A stretch of 5,862 nt of DNA from Sphingobacteriaceae bacterium (GTDB taxonomy: Bacteria > Bacteroidota > Bacteroidia > B-17B0 > Aurantibacillaceae). The translations under genes and the position numbers were made by a program. Position 1 is the first letter of the stretch. Every line of letters starts with the position of its first letter. Positions 1 to 5,792 of the stretch are shown here, in pieces. The stretch lies in assembly GCA_023251695.1 (NCBI GenBank), contig JAHEYE010000114.1:4250-10111 (forward strand), given 5' to 3'. Below the pieces are notes generated by a model. It was not told the DNA's origin and ran no database searches. It saw only the letters and a program-made list of their open reading frames with translations.

Positions 1-1496
1 AACTTGATGATTTTGCACAACTTATTTCTACTTTAAGTGGCGGACAAAAAAAACGTCTGGCTTTAGCACAAGTTTTAATTAATAAACCTGATTTATTAAT
101 TATGGATGAGCCAACCAATCACTTAGATATTGATATGATTGAATGGTTGGAGAATTATATTGAAAAACAGGACATCAGTATTTTATTGGTGACGCACGAC
201 CGTTATTTTTTGGATGCTGTGTGTAATTCGGTTCTTGAATTGGATAATACAGAGCTTTATGAATATAGGGGCGACTACAGCTATTTCGTTACCAAAAAAG
301 CCGAACGTGAAGCGATGCAGAATGCAGAAATTGATAAAGCACGTAATTTATACCGTCGTGAATTAGAATGGGTACGGAAAATGCCAAAGGCGCGCACGGT
401 GAAGTCAAAAGCCCGTGTGGATGCATTTAGTGATGTGGAGCAAAAAGCAAAACAAAAGCGGATTGATAAACAGGTAGAATTAAGTGTGAAAATGGAACGC
501 TTAGGTTCTAAAATTCTGGAATTAATTAAAATAAGTAAATCATACGGACCTAAAAAAATATTAGACCCATTCTCATACACCTTTAAAAAAGGAGAAAAGA
601 TTGGTGTTATTGGAAAGAATGGAGTAGGGAAGAGCACGTTCTTAAATATTTTACAAGGATTAGAAACATACGACAACGGAAAAATCCAAACAGGGGAGAC
701 GGTAATTTTTGGTTATTACTCTCAAATGGGCATTAAAGTGGCCGAAGATAAACGCGTCATTGAAGTGGTGCGCGACATAGCTGATTATATTCCATTGGCA
801 AACGGAACACAATTGTCAGCTTCACAACTTTTAACCCGTTTTAATTTTCCGCCCGACATGCAATATAATTATGTCAGAAAATTAAGCGGAGGAGAAAAGC
901 GCAGGTTGTATTTATTGACTGTACTTCAAAAAAATCCAAATTTTTTAATTTTAGACGAGCCGACGAATGACTTAGACATTCCGACTTTGCAGGTATTAGA
1001 AGAATTTTTAGAAGATTTTGGCGGTTGCGTTATTATTGTATCGCACGACCGTTATTTTATTGACAAATTAGTTGACCATGTTTTTGTGATGGATGGCGAA
1101 GGTACTATAAAGGATTACCCCGGGAATTATACCGAGTACCGCGAATGGAAACAAGAGCAGAAGGGGACGGAAGGGATTAAAGGGATTGAAGAGATTAAGG
1201 GGACCAAAGGGACTGAAGAGATAAAAGGGACAGGAGAGACAAAAAAGATTGAAGTTGAAAAACCAAAGCAGGATAATTCAAAACGTTTATCATTTAAAGA
1301 TAAACACGAACTGGAAACTTTAGAAAAAGAAATTGCTTCACTCGAAAGAAATAAGGCGGAATTAGAATCAAAATTAGGTGCCACAACCAATTACGAGGAA
1401 CTAAACGGAATCGGCGCTGTTCTCAAGAACGTAAGTGATGAATTAGATACAAAATCGTTGCGTTGGTTGGAGTTGCAGGAAAAAGCAGCGAATTAA
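1..1496 (+). CDS. ABC-F family ATPase, Uup-like (5' partial)
   Basis: Soluble tandem-ABC ATPase of the ABC-F group, proteins that bind the ribosome (E site) and act in translation or stall relief rather than transport. The reading frame is open to the left edge (codons from position 3), so the N-terminus and first Walker A are missing; the ATG at 102 is the Met inside Walker B (LLIMDEP), not a start. Visible in order: signature LSGGQ (33-47), Walker B with DEPTNHLD (93-128), H-loop THDRYF (His 195-197), an interdomain linker with basic RRELEWVRKMPKART-type sequence, second Walker A GKNGVGKST (612-638), signature LSGGE (882-896), Walker B LILDEPTNDLD, and H-loop SHDRYF (His 1044-1046). Both sites look catalytically intact. 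No transmembrane segments. The C-terminus (about 1281-1490) is a charged coiled coil starting RLSFKDKHELE, which matches the C-terminal domain of Uup-type ABC-F proteins. A tripeptide-repeat linker (1161-1250) joins it to the second ATPase domain. Family sure; the Uup subgroup likely. Confidence 0.95.
   Translation, partial: LDDFAQLISTLSGGQKKRLALAQVLINKPDLLIMDEPTNHLDIDMIEWLENYIEKQDISILLVTHDRYFLDAVCNSVLELDNTELYEYRGDYSYFVTKKAEREAMQNAEIDKARNLYRRELEWVRKMPKARTVKSKARVDAFSDVEQKAKQKRIDKQVELSVKMERLGSKILELIKISKSYGPKKILDPFSYTFKKGEKIGVIGKNGVGKSTFLNILQGLETYDNGKIQTGETVIFGYYSQMGIKVAEDKRVIEVVRDIADYIPLANGTQLSASQLLTRFNFPPDMQYNYVRKLSGGEKRRLYLLTVLQKNPNFLILDEPTNDLDIPTLQVLEEFLEDFGGCVIIVSHDRYFIDKLVDHVFVMDGEGTIKDYPGNYTEYREWKQEQKGTEGIKGIEEIKGTKGTEEIKGTGETKKIEVEKPKQDNSKRLSFKDKHELETLEKEIASLERNKAELESKLGATTNYEELNGIGAVLKNVSDELDTKSLRWLELQEKAAN
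1161..1250 (+). repeat. In-frame 9-nt minisatellite (10 units) in the ABC-F gene
   Basis: Ten consecutive 9-nt units in exact reading frame encode ten tripeptides: KGT EGI KGI EEI KGT KGT EEI KGT GET KKI. Each unit is a purine-rich [aag/gaa]-[ggg/gag]-[att/acn] variant. The repeat forms a flexible charged linker between the second ATPase domain and the C-terminal coiled coil. Because the period is a multiple of three, slippage would change linker length without a frameshift. The units have diverged at third positions, so the tract is not freshly expanded. Confidence 0.8.
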
Positions 1497-1512
1497 ATGC
1501 TATATTTAATGT

Positions 1513-2328
1513 ATGAAGTATAGGCGATTAGTTTGTTTTATTTTCACAGCACTTTTTTTAATATCCGCCTGTACTCTTCAAAAACGTGCTTATCGTAAAG
1601 GTTATTATCTTCATTTAAAAAATAATTCAAGCGCCGCTGCAAAAATTTCTAATGGAAAAGAGGATAAGAACAGTTTTATTTCGGCTGACAAAGATCCTAC
1701 TGAATCATTGATTGCTTCCAATGATAAAAACTTTATAGTTCCTGCCAAAGCAAATAATAAAGATTCAATAAAGACTATAACCTGTGGTGATAGCATGTGG
1801 ACAAGAGAAGGAAATGTGTCAAAAGTAAAAATTATTGAAGTAACTGAGTATGAAGTTAAATATAAACGTTGTGCAAATTTAAACGGCCAAGTTATTTCAG
1901 TACCTAAGAGTGGTGTTTCGAAAATCAAATATGAGGATGGTCGGGTAGAACTAATAGAGCTAAACCAAAAGAAAGAATCAAAAGAAATTAAAGATATCAG
2001 GAAAGCTAAAGAAAAAGGTGGTCCAAGTTATAGGCTTGCTATATTATGTTTGTTATGGTTTTTTCTGTTTTTATTTTTTTCAGTATTATCTTTTCTTTTG
2101 GTAAAGACCGGTTTTTTTATTTTCGGAGTTTTGTTTTTTTATATAGCATTAGGATTTGCTGCTTTAACAATTATATGTGCATTTAGAGCTTTACACTTTA
2201 TAAAAAAGAAACCTGAGATTTATAAAGGCCGCTTTATGGCACTGATTGCATTAATTATAACTATAGGAATTTTGTTTATAACCGCACTTGCAGCAGCAAT
2301 TTTCAGCTTACTGCCTTTTTTCGCATAG
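1513..2328 (+). CDS. Lipoprotein-signal protein with three C-terminal membrane segments
   Basis: Function unknown. The N-terminus is a lipoprotein signal (basic MKYRRL, hydrophobic stretch, lipobox ISAC with Cys20), followed by QKRAYRKGYY, a motif I associate with many small Bacteroidota lipoproteins. Residues about 84-149 (CGDSMW...KVKIIEVTEYEVKYKRC...ISVPKSGVSKIKYEDGRVELI) resemble a small beta-rich domain common in that phylum, usually written as nG..i.a.V.ei....vkYk...n..Gp.y.i.ks.i..I.y.nG. A Lys/Glu-rich linker leads to three hydrophobic segments (about 174-196, 201-225, 241-265). The last two, joined by ALHFIKKKPEIYKGRFMA, look like a DUF4190-type module. A lipid anchor plus membrane helices is an odd pairing and suggests inner-membrane retention, possibly as an envelope sensor (inference). 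It starts 16 nt after the ABC-F stop on the same strand, so co-transcription is likely. ATG 1513 is the only start that keeps the signal peptide. Confidence 0.8.
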   Translation: MKYRRLVCFIFTALFLISACTLQKRAYRKGYYLHLKNNSSAAAKISNGKEDKNSFISADKDPTESLIASNDKNFIVPAKANNKDSIKTITCGDSMWTREGNVSKVKIIEVTEYEVKYKRCANLNGQVISVPKSGVSKIKYEDGRVELIELNQKKESKEIKDIRKAKEKGGPSYRLAILCLLWFFLFLFFSVLSFLLVKTGFFIFGVLFFYIALGFAALTIICAFRALHFIKKKPEIYKGRFMALIALIITIGILFITALAAAIFSLLPFFA

Positions 2329-2375
2329 TTAAGATTTAATCGTGCGGAGCCGGCCCCCGTGCACATTAATCTTAA
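2329..2375. terminator. Imperfect hairpin in convergent gap, probable bidirectional terminator
   Basis: Begins directly after the lipoprotein stop codon. TTAAGATT (2329-2336) pairs with AATCTTAA (2368-2375). The stem continues, after a bulged T, with AAT/ATT, and after a bulged C with GTGC (2342-2345)/GCAC (2361-2364), then GG/CC closing a GC-rich loop. That is at least 15 bp in total. No run of T follows on either strand, so it is not a classic Rho-independent terminator, but its place between converging genes fits termination or 3'-end protection. The rest of the gap (2376-2507) shows no gene or clear signal. Confidence 0.5.
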
Positions 2376-2507
2376 GCGCATTTAAAAATAAAGGTACACC
2401 ATAAGTCTTCACATGTGCCCCTCAAAAGGATTCAAATGAGCGGAAGATAATAGCGTAATCATTAATTGCCCTCTTTTTTACCTTAGATAGCTTACGACGG
2501 ATTTCTA

Positions 2508-3446
2508 TTAAGTTATTTCTCTTTTTAATACTTTTAAATGAAAACCGGCGTGCCCTTCATCTTTATGTGTGATCTCTTCGTTGATCAGTTTGTGCAATTC
2601 AGGAAGCGCGTGAAATGGAATCGCAGGATAAGCATGGTGCTCTGCATGGTAAGGCATATTCCACATCATTAATTTTACCAGCTTATTTGTCCGTATACTG
2701 CGTGTTCTGTTGAAAATATCTCCTTCATGGGGCAAACCATTGTGCTCAGGCACAAGATAACAGGAAAGAATACAATGACCTGTGACCTGACCGATAAATA
2801 ATCCCCAGAAACCGGGATTTACAAATAATGCCATAAGTAATAATGCAACATAAATTAAAAGAATGTAACCACTCTCCACCGCCAACTTCATACGTACCGT
2901 GGGCCGGATAAAGGAAAAAAAATTGCGACGTATAAATTCAGGCATACCAAAAGCTCCGGCGATAATCATGCAGACTTTAAAAAGTAACATAGGAATTCCG
3001 GATATCCAGGCTAAATAGGATGGAATATTTCTTACTATTGAAGGTAAAGGCTTGTTAGCAAAGGAAATTTCGGGATCCATCCCTTCAACGTGTGTGTAAC
3101 GGTGATGGGTGAAATGAAGTTCCTGAAAAGCTGTTGAAGGATACAAATGAGCTATCCCTACCAGTCGGGCAGCGAGTTGGTTCAAGTGTTTTGATTTGAA
3201 TGCAGTATTATGGACGGTCTCATGCTCGCAGGCAAATAAGCTGCAACAAAGAAAAGCAAATGCAATCTGCGAAAGTGCTATTTGCCATAATGGACCTGTC
3301 CAACTGAGAACGACGCACACATTTATTACTAGGAATAATGCATACATAAAGATGAAACGTATTAACGCTGGGTTATTGTTTTTTTGCATCAGTAGATTTA
3401 ACTGATCCTTTGGTAGTTTTTTGCTTTGATGAAAACTCTCTTCCAT
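2508..3446 (-). CDS. Membrane fatty acid desaturase-type di-iron protein
   Basis: Integral membrane oxygenase of the fatty acid desaturase / hydroxylase superfamily, using a di-iron centre held by histidines to desaturate or hydroxylate a lipid chain (family knowledge). The histidine boxes are complete: HETVH (residues 75-79), HFTHH (111-115, with His119 close by), and HAEHH (267-271), plus the extra EHNGLPH (234-240). Hydrophobic segments at about 31-50, 53-72, 147-166, 193-209 and 212-232 place the boxes on the cytoplasmic face, as usual. Length (312 aa) is normal. The tail segment WNMPYHAEHHAYPAIPFHALPELH is typical of the family, though related carotenoid hydroxylases and ketolases share this architecture. 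The substrate therefore cannot be fixed; an acyl lipid is my first guess. It is monocistronic, read toward the left, with a promoter match 10 nt before the ATG and no Shine-Dalgarno. It flanks the distal end of the cassette array. Confidence 0.88.
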   Translation of the reverse strand: MEESFHQSKKLPKDQLNLLMQKNNNPALIRFIFMYALFLVINVCVVLSWTGPLWQIALSQIAFAFLCCSLFACEHETVHNTAFKSKHLNQLAARLVGIAHLYPSTAFQELHFTHHRYTHVEGMDPEISFANKPLPSIVRNIPSYLAWISGIPMLLFKVCMIIAGAFGMPEFIRRNFFSFIRPTVRMKLAVESGYILLIYVALLLMALFVNPGFWGLFIGQVTGHCILSCYLVPEHNGLPHEGDIFNRTRSIRTNKLVKLMMWNMPYHAEHHAYPAIPFHALPELHKLINEEITHKDEGHAGFHLKVLKREIT

Positions 3447-3456
3447 ATACGTAGTT

Positions 3457-3483
3457 CAAATATAATTAATCTTTCCCGGGCAA
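3457..3483 (-). promoter_or_regulatory. Bacteroidota-type promoter for the desaturase
   Basis: On the minus strand, TATATTTG (3464-3457) matches the -7 consensus TAnnTTTG at every fixed position. A TTG (3483-3481) stands 16 nt upstream, slightly short of the usual spacing. Only 10 nt separate the -7 box from the desaturase ATG, so the transcript would be leaderless or nearly so. The whole promoter lies between the desaturase and the first array boundary at 3499. Confidence 0.5.
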
Positions 3484-3499
3484 GTTTGCGGGGCAGCTG

Positions 3500-3979
3500 T
3501 TAGCGGTAGTTGTGCCCCTTATAATATTTTCCAACAGAAAACTGGTAAAGCTGTGATATGTCAGAACTGTAATAATGCCAAACATATTTTTTTGATATTG
3601 AAGATTGCATTGCACAATTGTCCGAAATTTTTGTTTCACATCTGGTCAGGAGGTCCGATTTTGTCTTTTCAAATTGAGATTTGTTGCCTACGTTAACAAG
3701 ATAAGAAAAACACTTCCATGGTCCGATTCCAAATGGTCCTCTACGCGCGAAACAGAAATGATTTGTCAAAGCATTTAATGAATCGCAGTATATAAGTTGA
3801 TTGATACGTCCATATTTTTTCTTTGAAAAGAGTTTTGAATTGTTGACCTCGTTAATCTTAATGATTTCTTTTTTAGTTTTTCCGATATAAGTCGAACCGT
3901 TCAACACGAAGGTTTGAGACATTACCAATAATGAATACAGCGAAATTAGTACAGTTAATGTAATTTTCAATGTAGACAT
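3500..3979 (-). CDS. Exported 159-aa protein of unknown function (cassette 1 cargo)
   Basis: I do not recognise this protein. It starts with a clear signal peptide (MSTLKITLTVLISLYSLLVM, likely cut near SQ-TF at 21-23), so it should reach the periplasm or beyond. The mature part is basic and has five cysteines (65, 76, 90, 114, 122), which could form two disulfides; C76-C90 flank an aromatic, Gly-rich stretch (FARRGPFGIGPWKC). There is no lipobox, membrane helix or T9SS tail. The last four residues (HNYR) and the TAA stop are encoded by the cassette-boundary repeat (3499-3512), which ties gene and boundary together. About 100 nt of leader separate the cassette edge from the ATG and hold a promoter-like site. 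ATG 3979 is preferred because the signal peptide begins there. It is probably a real gene, given its length and export signal. Confidence 0.7.
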   Translation of the reverse strand: MSTLKITLTVLISLYSLLVMSQTFVLNGSTYIGKTKKEIIKINEVNNSKLFSKKKYGRINQLIYCDSLNALTNHFCFARRGPFGIGPWKCFSYLVNVGNKSQFEKTKSDLLTRCETKISDNCAMQSSISKKYVWHYYSSDISQLYQFSVGKYYKGHNYR

Positions 3980-3998
3980 ACTGATTGGATTTGTCTAT

Positions 3999-4029
3999 TA
4001 AAGGTAAAATGAAAAAGGGAAGAAATCAA
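3999..4029 (-). promoter_or_regulatory. Promoter-like site inside cassette 1
   Basis: On the minus strand, TTG (4029-4027) is followed after 20 nt by TACCTTTA (4006-3999), a 7-of-8 match to TAnnTTTG placed 19 nt before the ATG at 3979. If real, the cassette carries its own promoter and does not depend on read-through. The motif is short and the DNA A+T-rich, so chance is possible. Confidence 0.35.
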
Positions 4030-4074
4030 ATATTTAACAAGTCTCTGACCTGTCCATATTTTGTCCGTAATTAC

Positions 4075-4205
4075 CGCTAACGTTTTCCAAGTTTGCGTTC
4101 GGCGGGCTTCCGAAGAATCCTGCGTCTACAAGTACAAATGGTATTATAAAGATACAAAAGTTTTTATTAGTACGTCCGCCCGCTGACGCAAACTTGGTGT
4201 TATGC
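4075..4205. repeat. attC-like foldable spacer repeat A
   Basis: The site runs from CGCTAAC (4075-4081) to GTTATGC (4199-4205), 131 bp, within the size range of integron attC sites. Inside the core boxes, a 12-bp perfect stem (4087-4098 with 4186-4197) is followed by an asymmetric 3/2-nt unpaired patch and then a 6-bp stem GCGGGC (4102-4107)/GCCCGC (4178-4183). A 70-nt loop closes it. Inverted stems, an unpaired centre and a large variable loop are the layout of attC. The outer cores pair poorly with each other (only GTTA), because each belongs to a different cassette. It shares CGGCGGGCTT and a TAAAGATAC element with repeat B. Confidence 0.6.
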
Positions 4206-4607
4206 GATGCCAAACCAGGTTTTGGTTACGTCTTGATACAGCGTCCGCATATTATTTTATTTGATGTCCGTGAGAAACGGAAAATTATTTGTCCGCAAAA
4301 ACCAAAACCTAATGAACCAACAAAGTGTCGAGGCAAAGAAAATGTTACTGATAACGGTAAATAATTTTTTATTCGGTCACTTTTGTCCAAGTGAAAAATA
4401 TTTTGAGCGTCTGCATGAATATGAAAATTTATTTGTCCGATTGGCTTGCAGGGCAGGTGAGCGGTCGCCAAAAAAACAATTAGCAAAATGTTGTCCGATT
4501 AAAACATTTAGGCGCAACGGTGTCCGAACGAAATTGTTTTTTTATTTTGCGCGGTCGGCGTGCGTGTCAACATTTAAATAAGTGTCCACGGTTTGGTTTC
4601 GCATAAC
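4199..4607. mobile_element. Integron-like cassette 2 (no clear gene, GGACA-rich)
   Basis: A 409-bp segment bounded by GTTATGCGATGCCAAACC (4199-4216) and GGTTTGGTTTCGCATAAC (4590-4607), which match at 16 of 18 positions as inverted repeats. I see no convincing gene. A minus-strand frame (4226-4486, 86 codons) would need a TTG start, and a plus-strand frame (4261-4581) has no recognisable domain. A 20-codon minus-strand frame starts at the ATG inside the boundary (4604-4602). TGTCC occurs seven times on the + strand (4265, 4290, 4384, 4434, 4492, 4521, 4583), in all three frames. There is an 11-bp perfect inverted repeat (4217-4227/4300-4310) and a hairpin 4377-4382/4389-4394 with one TGTCC in its loop. 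It may be a non-coding or decayed cassette. Confidence 0.55.
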
Positions 4608-4786
4608 GGTTTCGCGGTTGGCGATCGGCGGGCTTTGAAACACTCAACCGTCTACACCCTAAAACGTTTATTTAAAGATACCAAACAAAATTAGTGGCCG
4701 CAAATAAATTTCCCGAAGGGACAACTAACTCTGGGCGCCACGATGACCTTCGGTCTGCCCGTTGGTCGCCATACCGTGTGTTATAA
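4601..4786. repeat. attC-like foldable spacer repeat B
   Basis: The 186-bp repeat runs from GCATAAC (4601-4607) to GTTATAA (4780-4786). The stem is GGT-TGGCGA (4616-4624) with TCGCCA-T-ACC (4766-4775), leaving one extrahelical T (4772). Next come a 4/4 unpaired patch and then CGGGC (4629-4633)/GCCCG (4757-4761). A single bulged base beside an unpaired centre is what integrases recognise in folded attC sites. The loop holds further small hairpins (CCGAAGG 4713-4719/CCTTCGG 4747-4753). Its first 74 bp from TAAC to TAAAG equal repeat C in length and match it at about 54 positions by hand count. It is longer than typical attC sites. Confidence 0.6.
4673..4703 (-). promoter_or_regulatory. Promoter-like element carried by spacer repeat B
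   Basis: On the minus strand, TTG (4703-4701) is followed after exactly 20 nt by TATCTTTA (4680-4673), a 7-of-8 match to the -7 box TAnnTTTG. It points into cassette 2. The TATCTTTA element recurs in repeat A (4154-4147), and the visible end of repeat C (TAAAG, 5858-5862) agrees as far as it goes. Repeat A lacks a well-spaced TTG, so the element could instead be conserved for other reasons. Confidence 0.35.
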
Positions 4787-5792
4787 GTAGGCTGGTGCAC
4801 ACACAGTTTAATGTTGTATTACAATTTTACTAAATTCGGTCTTATTGTGTGATTGAAGTTGAATAAAATAAATTCCATCTGGAACGCTAGACACATCTAA
4901 TTTGTTTTCATTGAAATTTTCCCTAGTCATAACGACCTGTCCGAATTTATCAATTAATGTGATTGTCACGGCTTGCATTAAATTAATTGTGATGTTTCCT
5001 GAAGTTGGATTAGGATAAAGTAATTCAAAGGTTTTTTTTGAAAGTTCATCAATCCCTGTAAATGCATTGCAGAGCGTAGAATCGGTTGAAACACAAACGC
5101 CATCAATATAATAGTAAGAGGTATTAGAAGTGCATGGAATACCAGCAGATAAGGTGTCAGAGTTACTATTGAAATTACCTATAGTGATGTATTCCTCATT
5201 ACCCGCTGCGATAAATGAACCTGAAATTTTTTTCCAATTAATATTGTCGGTAAGGTATAGTCCGGATGGGTTTGATATTTGCGGAATAACATTTATTGCG
5301 TTATAACCACTTTGTGGTATGGCAAATGAAGAAAAATATATACCTAAATCATCAGTCGCGCACATCGAACTATCTGCTAGCGAAACATACATGGACACAA
5401 AATATTTTTGCCCTGCTGTTAAAGTGGTTGTAAGTCTTGTTTGAATATACTCTCTATATATTGGAGTGTAGTCTAACCAAGCTTGAAGACCCGCATAACC
5501 TAAAGAATTTTGTAATCCCATTTGAGTACCAGCTGTATTAGCAGGCACACCCATGTTTATTGATGGAGTGGTAACAGTAAAACATGAATTGAAATAATCA
5601 GATGTTCCAGGCCCTGGCATATACCAGTTTCCTGTACGATTTATTTGGCTTTGAGCAGTAGGACAGCTTGTATAAGTTTCAAAACTTGGATTAGGAACAA
5701 GATTAATCTGTCCGACAGCTAATTCGGAAATGAGGAACAATATGAAAATTAATTTTCTCATTTGTAGTTTAGTCCACCAACTTACTTATAAC
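4780..5792 (-). mobile_element. Integron-like cassette 3 (T9SS surface protein)
   Basis: A 1013-bp segment bounded by GTTATAAGTAGGCTGGTG (4780-4797) and CACCAACTTACTTATAAC (5775-5792), inverted repeats matching at 16 of 18 positions. One gene fills it on the minus strand, starting 31 nt inside the right boundary and stopping about 11 nt before the left inverted repeat. This compact one-gene layout is typical of integron cassettes. Spacer repeats B and C lie on either side, and no target-site duplication or transposase is visible. Confidence 0.6.
4808..5761 (-). CDS. T9SS-exported surface protein with type A sorting domain (cassette 3 cargo)
   Basis: Secreted protein: a Sec signal peptide (MRKLIFILFLISELAVG, cut before Gln18) takes it to the periplasm, and a C-terminal T9SS type A sorting domain (about 246-317) targets it across the outer membrane. 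The sorting domain shows YPNPTSG (249-255), the beta-strand pattern ITLIDKFGQVV, PDGIYFIQL, and the terminal KIVIQ. The mature part opens with NLVPNPSFE, then paired cysteines, W47, a GLQNSLGYAGLQ stretch and REYIQTRLTTTL. I have seen this beta-sandwich, carbohydrate-binding-like pattern at the front of many Bacteroidota surface proteins. No catalytic motif is visible, so binding or adhesion is the best guess. At 317 aa it is one ligand-like domain plus the sorting tail. The frame looks intact. There is no Shine-Dalgarno; ATG 5761 is fixed by the signal peptide and by its place 31 nt from the cassette edge. Confidence 0.85.
   Translation of the reverse strand: MRKLIFILFLISELAVGQINLVPNPSFETYTSCPTAQSQINRTGNWYMPGPGTSDYFNSCFTVTTPSINMGVPANTAGTQMGLQNSLGYAGLQAWLDYTPIYREYIQTRLTTTLTAGQKYFVSMYVSLADSSMCATDDLGIYFSSFAIPQSGYNAINVIPQISNPSGLYLTDNINWKKISGSFIAAGNEEYITIGNFNSNSDTLSAGIPCTSNTSYYYIDGVCVSTDSTLCNAFTGIDELSKKTFELLYPNPTSGNITINLMQAVTITLIDKFGQVVMTRENFNENKLDVSSVPDGIYFIQLQSHNKTEFSKIVIQH

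Larger units (their letters stand above)
3499..4081 (-). mobile_element. Integron-like cassette 1 (exported 159-aa protein)
   Basis: A 583-bp segment bounded by a private inverted repeat: GTTAGCGGTAGTTG (3499-3512) and, at the far end, TAATTACCGCTAAC (4068-4081), whose reverse complement GTTAGCGGTAATTA matches at 12 of 14 positions. The outer 7 bp fit the integron core patterns GTTRRRY / RYYYAAC at most positions. The single gene reads on the minus strand and its TAA stop lies in the boundary, as in many integron cassettes. The right side adjoins a foldable repeat (4075-4205). The left side joins desaturase upstream DNA without a full repeat, so this looks like the last cassette of the array. 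Confidence 0.6.

Noticed and set aside
281..676. Long antisense frames over the ABC-F and lipoprotein genes
   Set aside because: They lie opposite well-supported genes and show no family features; they are shadows of A+T-rich coding DNA.
102..1496. ATG at 102 as the start of the ABC-F gene
   Set aside because: The frame is open to the left edge and the LSGGQ signature lies upstream at 33-47; the Met is part of Walker B, so the gene is 5' partial.
3196..3405. Plus-strand 69-codon frame inside the desaturase
   Set aside because: It lies opposite conserved desaturase sequence and has no features of its own.
4226..4486. Minus-strand 86-codon frame in cassette 2
   Set aside because: It has the right direction and ends near the boundary, but it lacks an ATG start (TTG only) and any recognisable feature; kept only as a remark under cassette 2.
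4261..4581. Plus-strand 106-codon frame in cassette 2
   Set aside because: It has no recognisable domain or export signal, runs against the direction of the other cassette genes, and its sequence includes the frame-independent TGTCC motifs.
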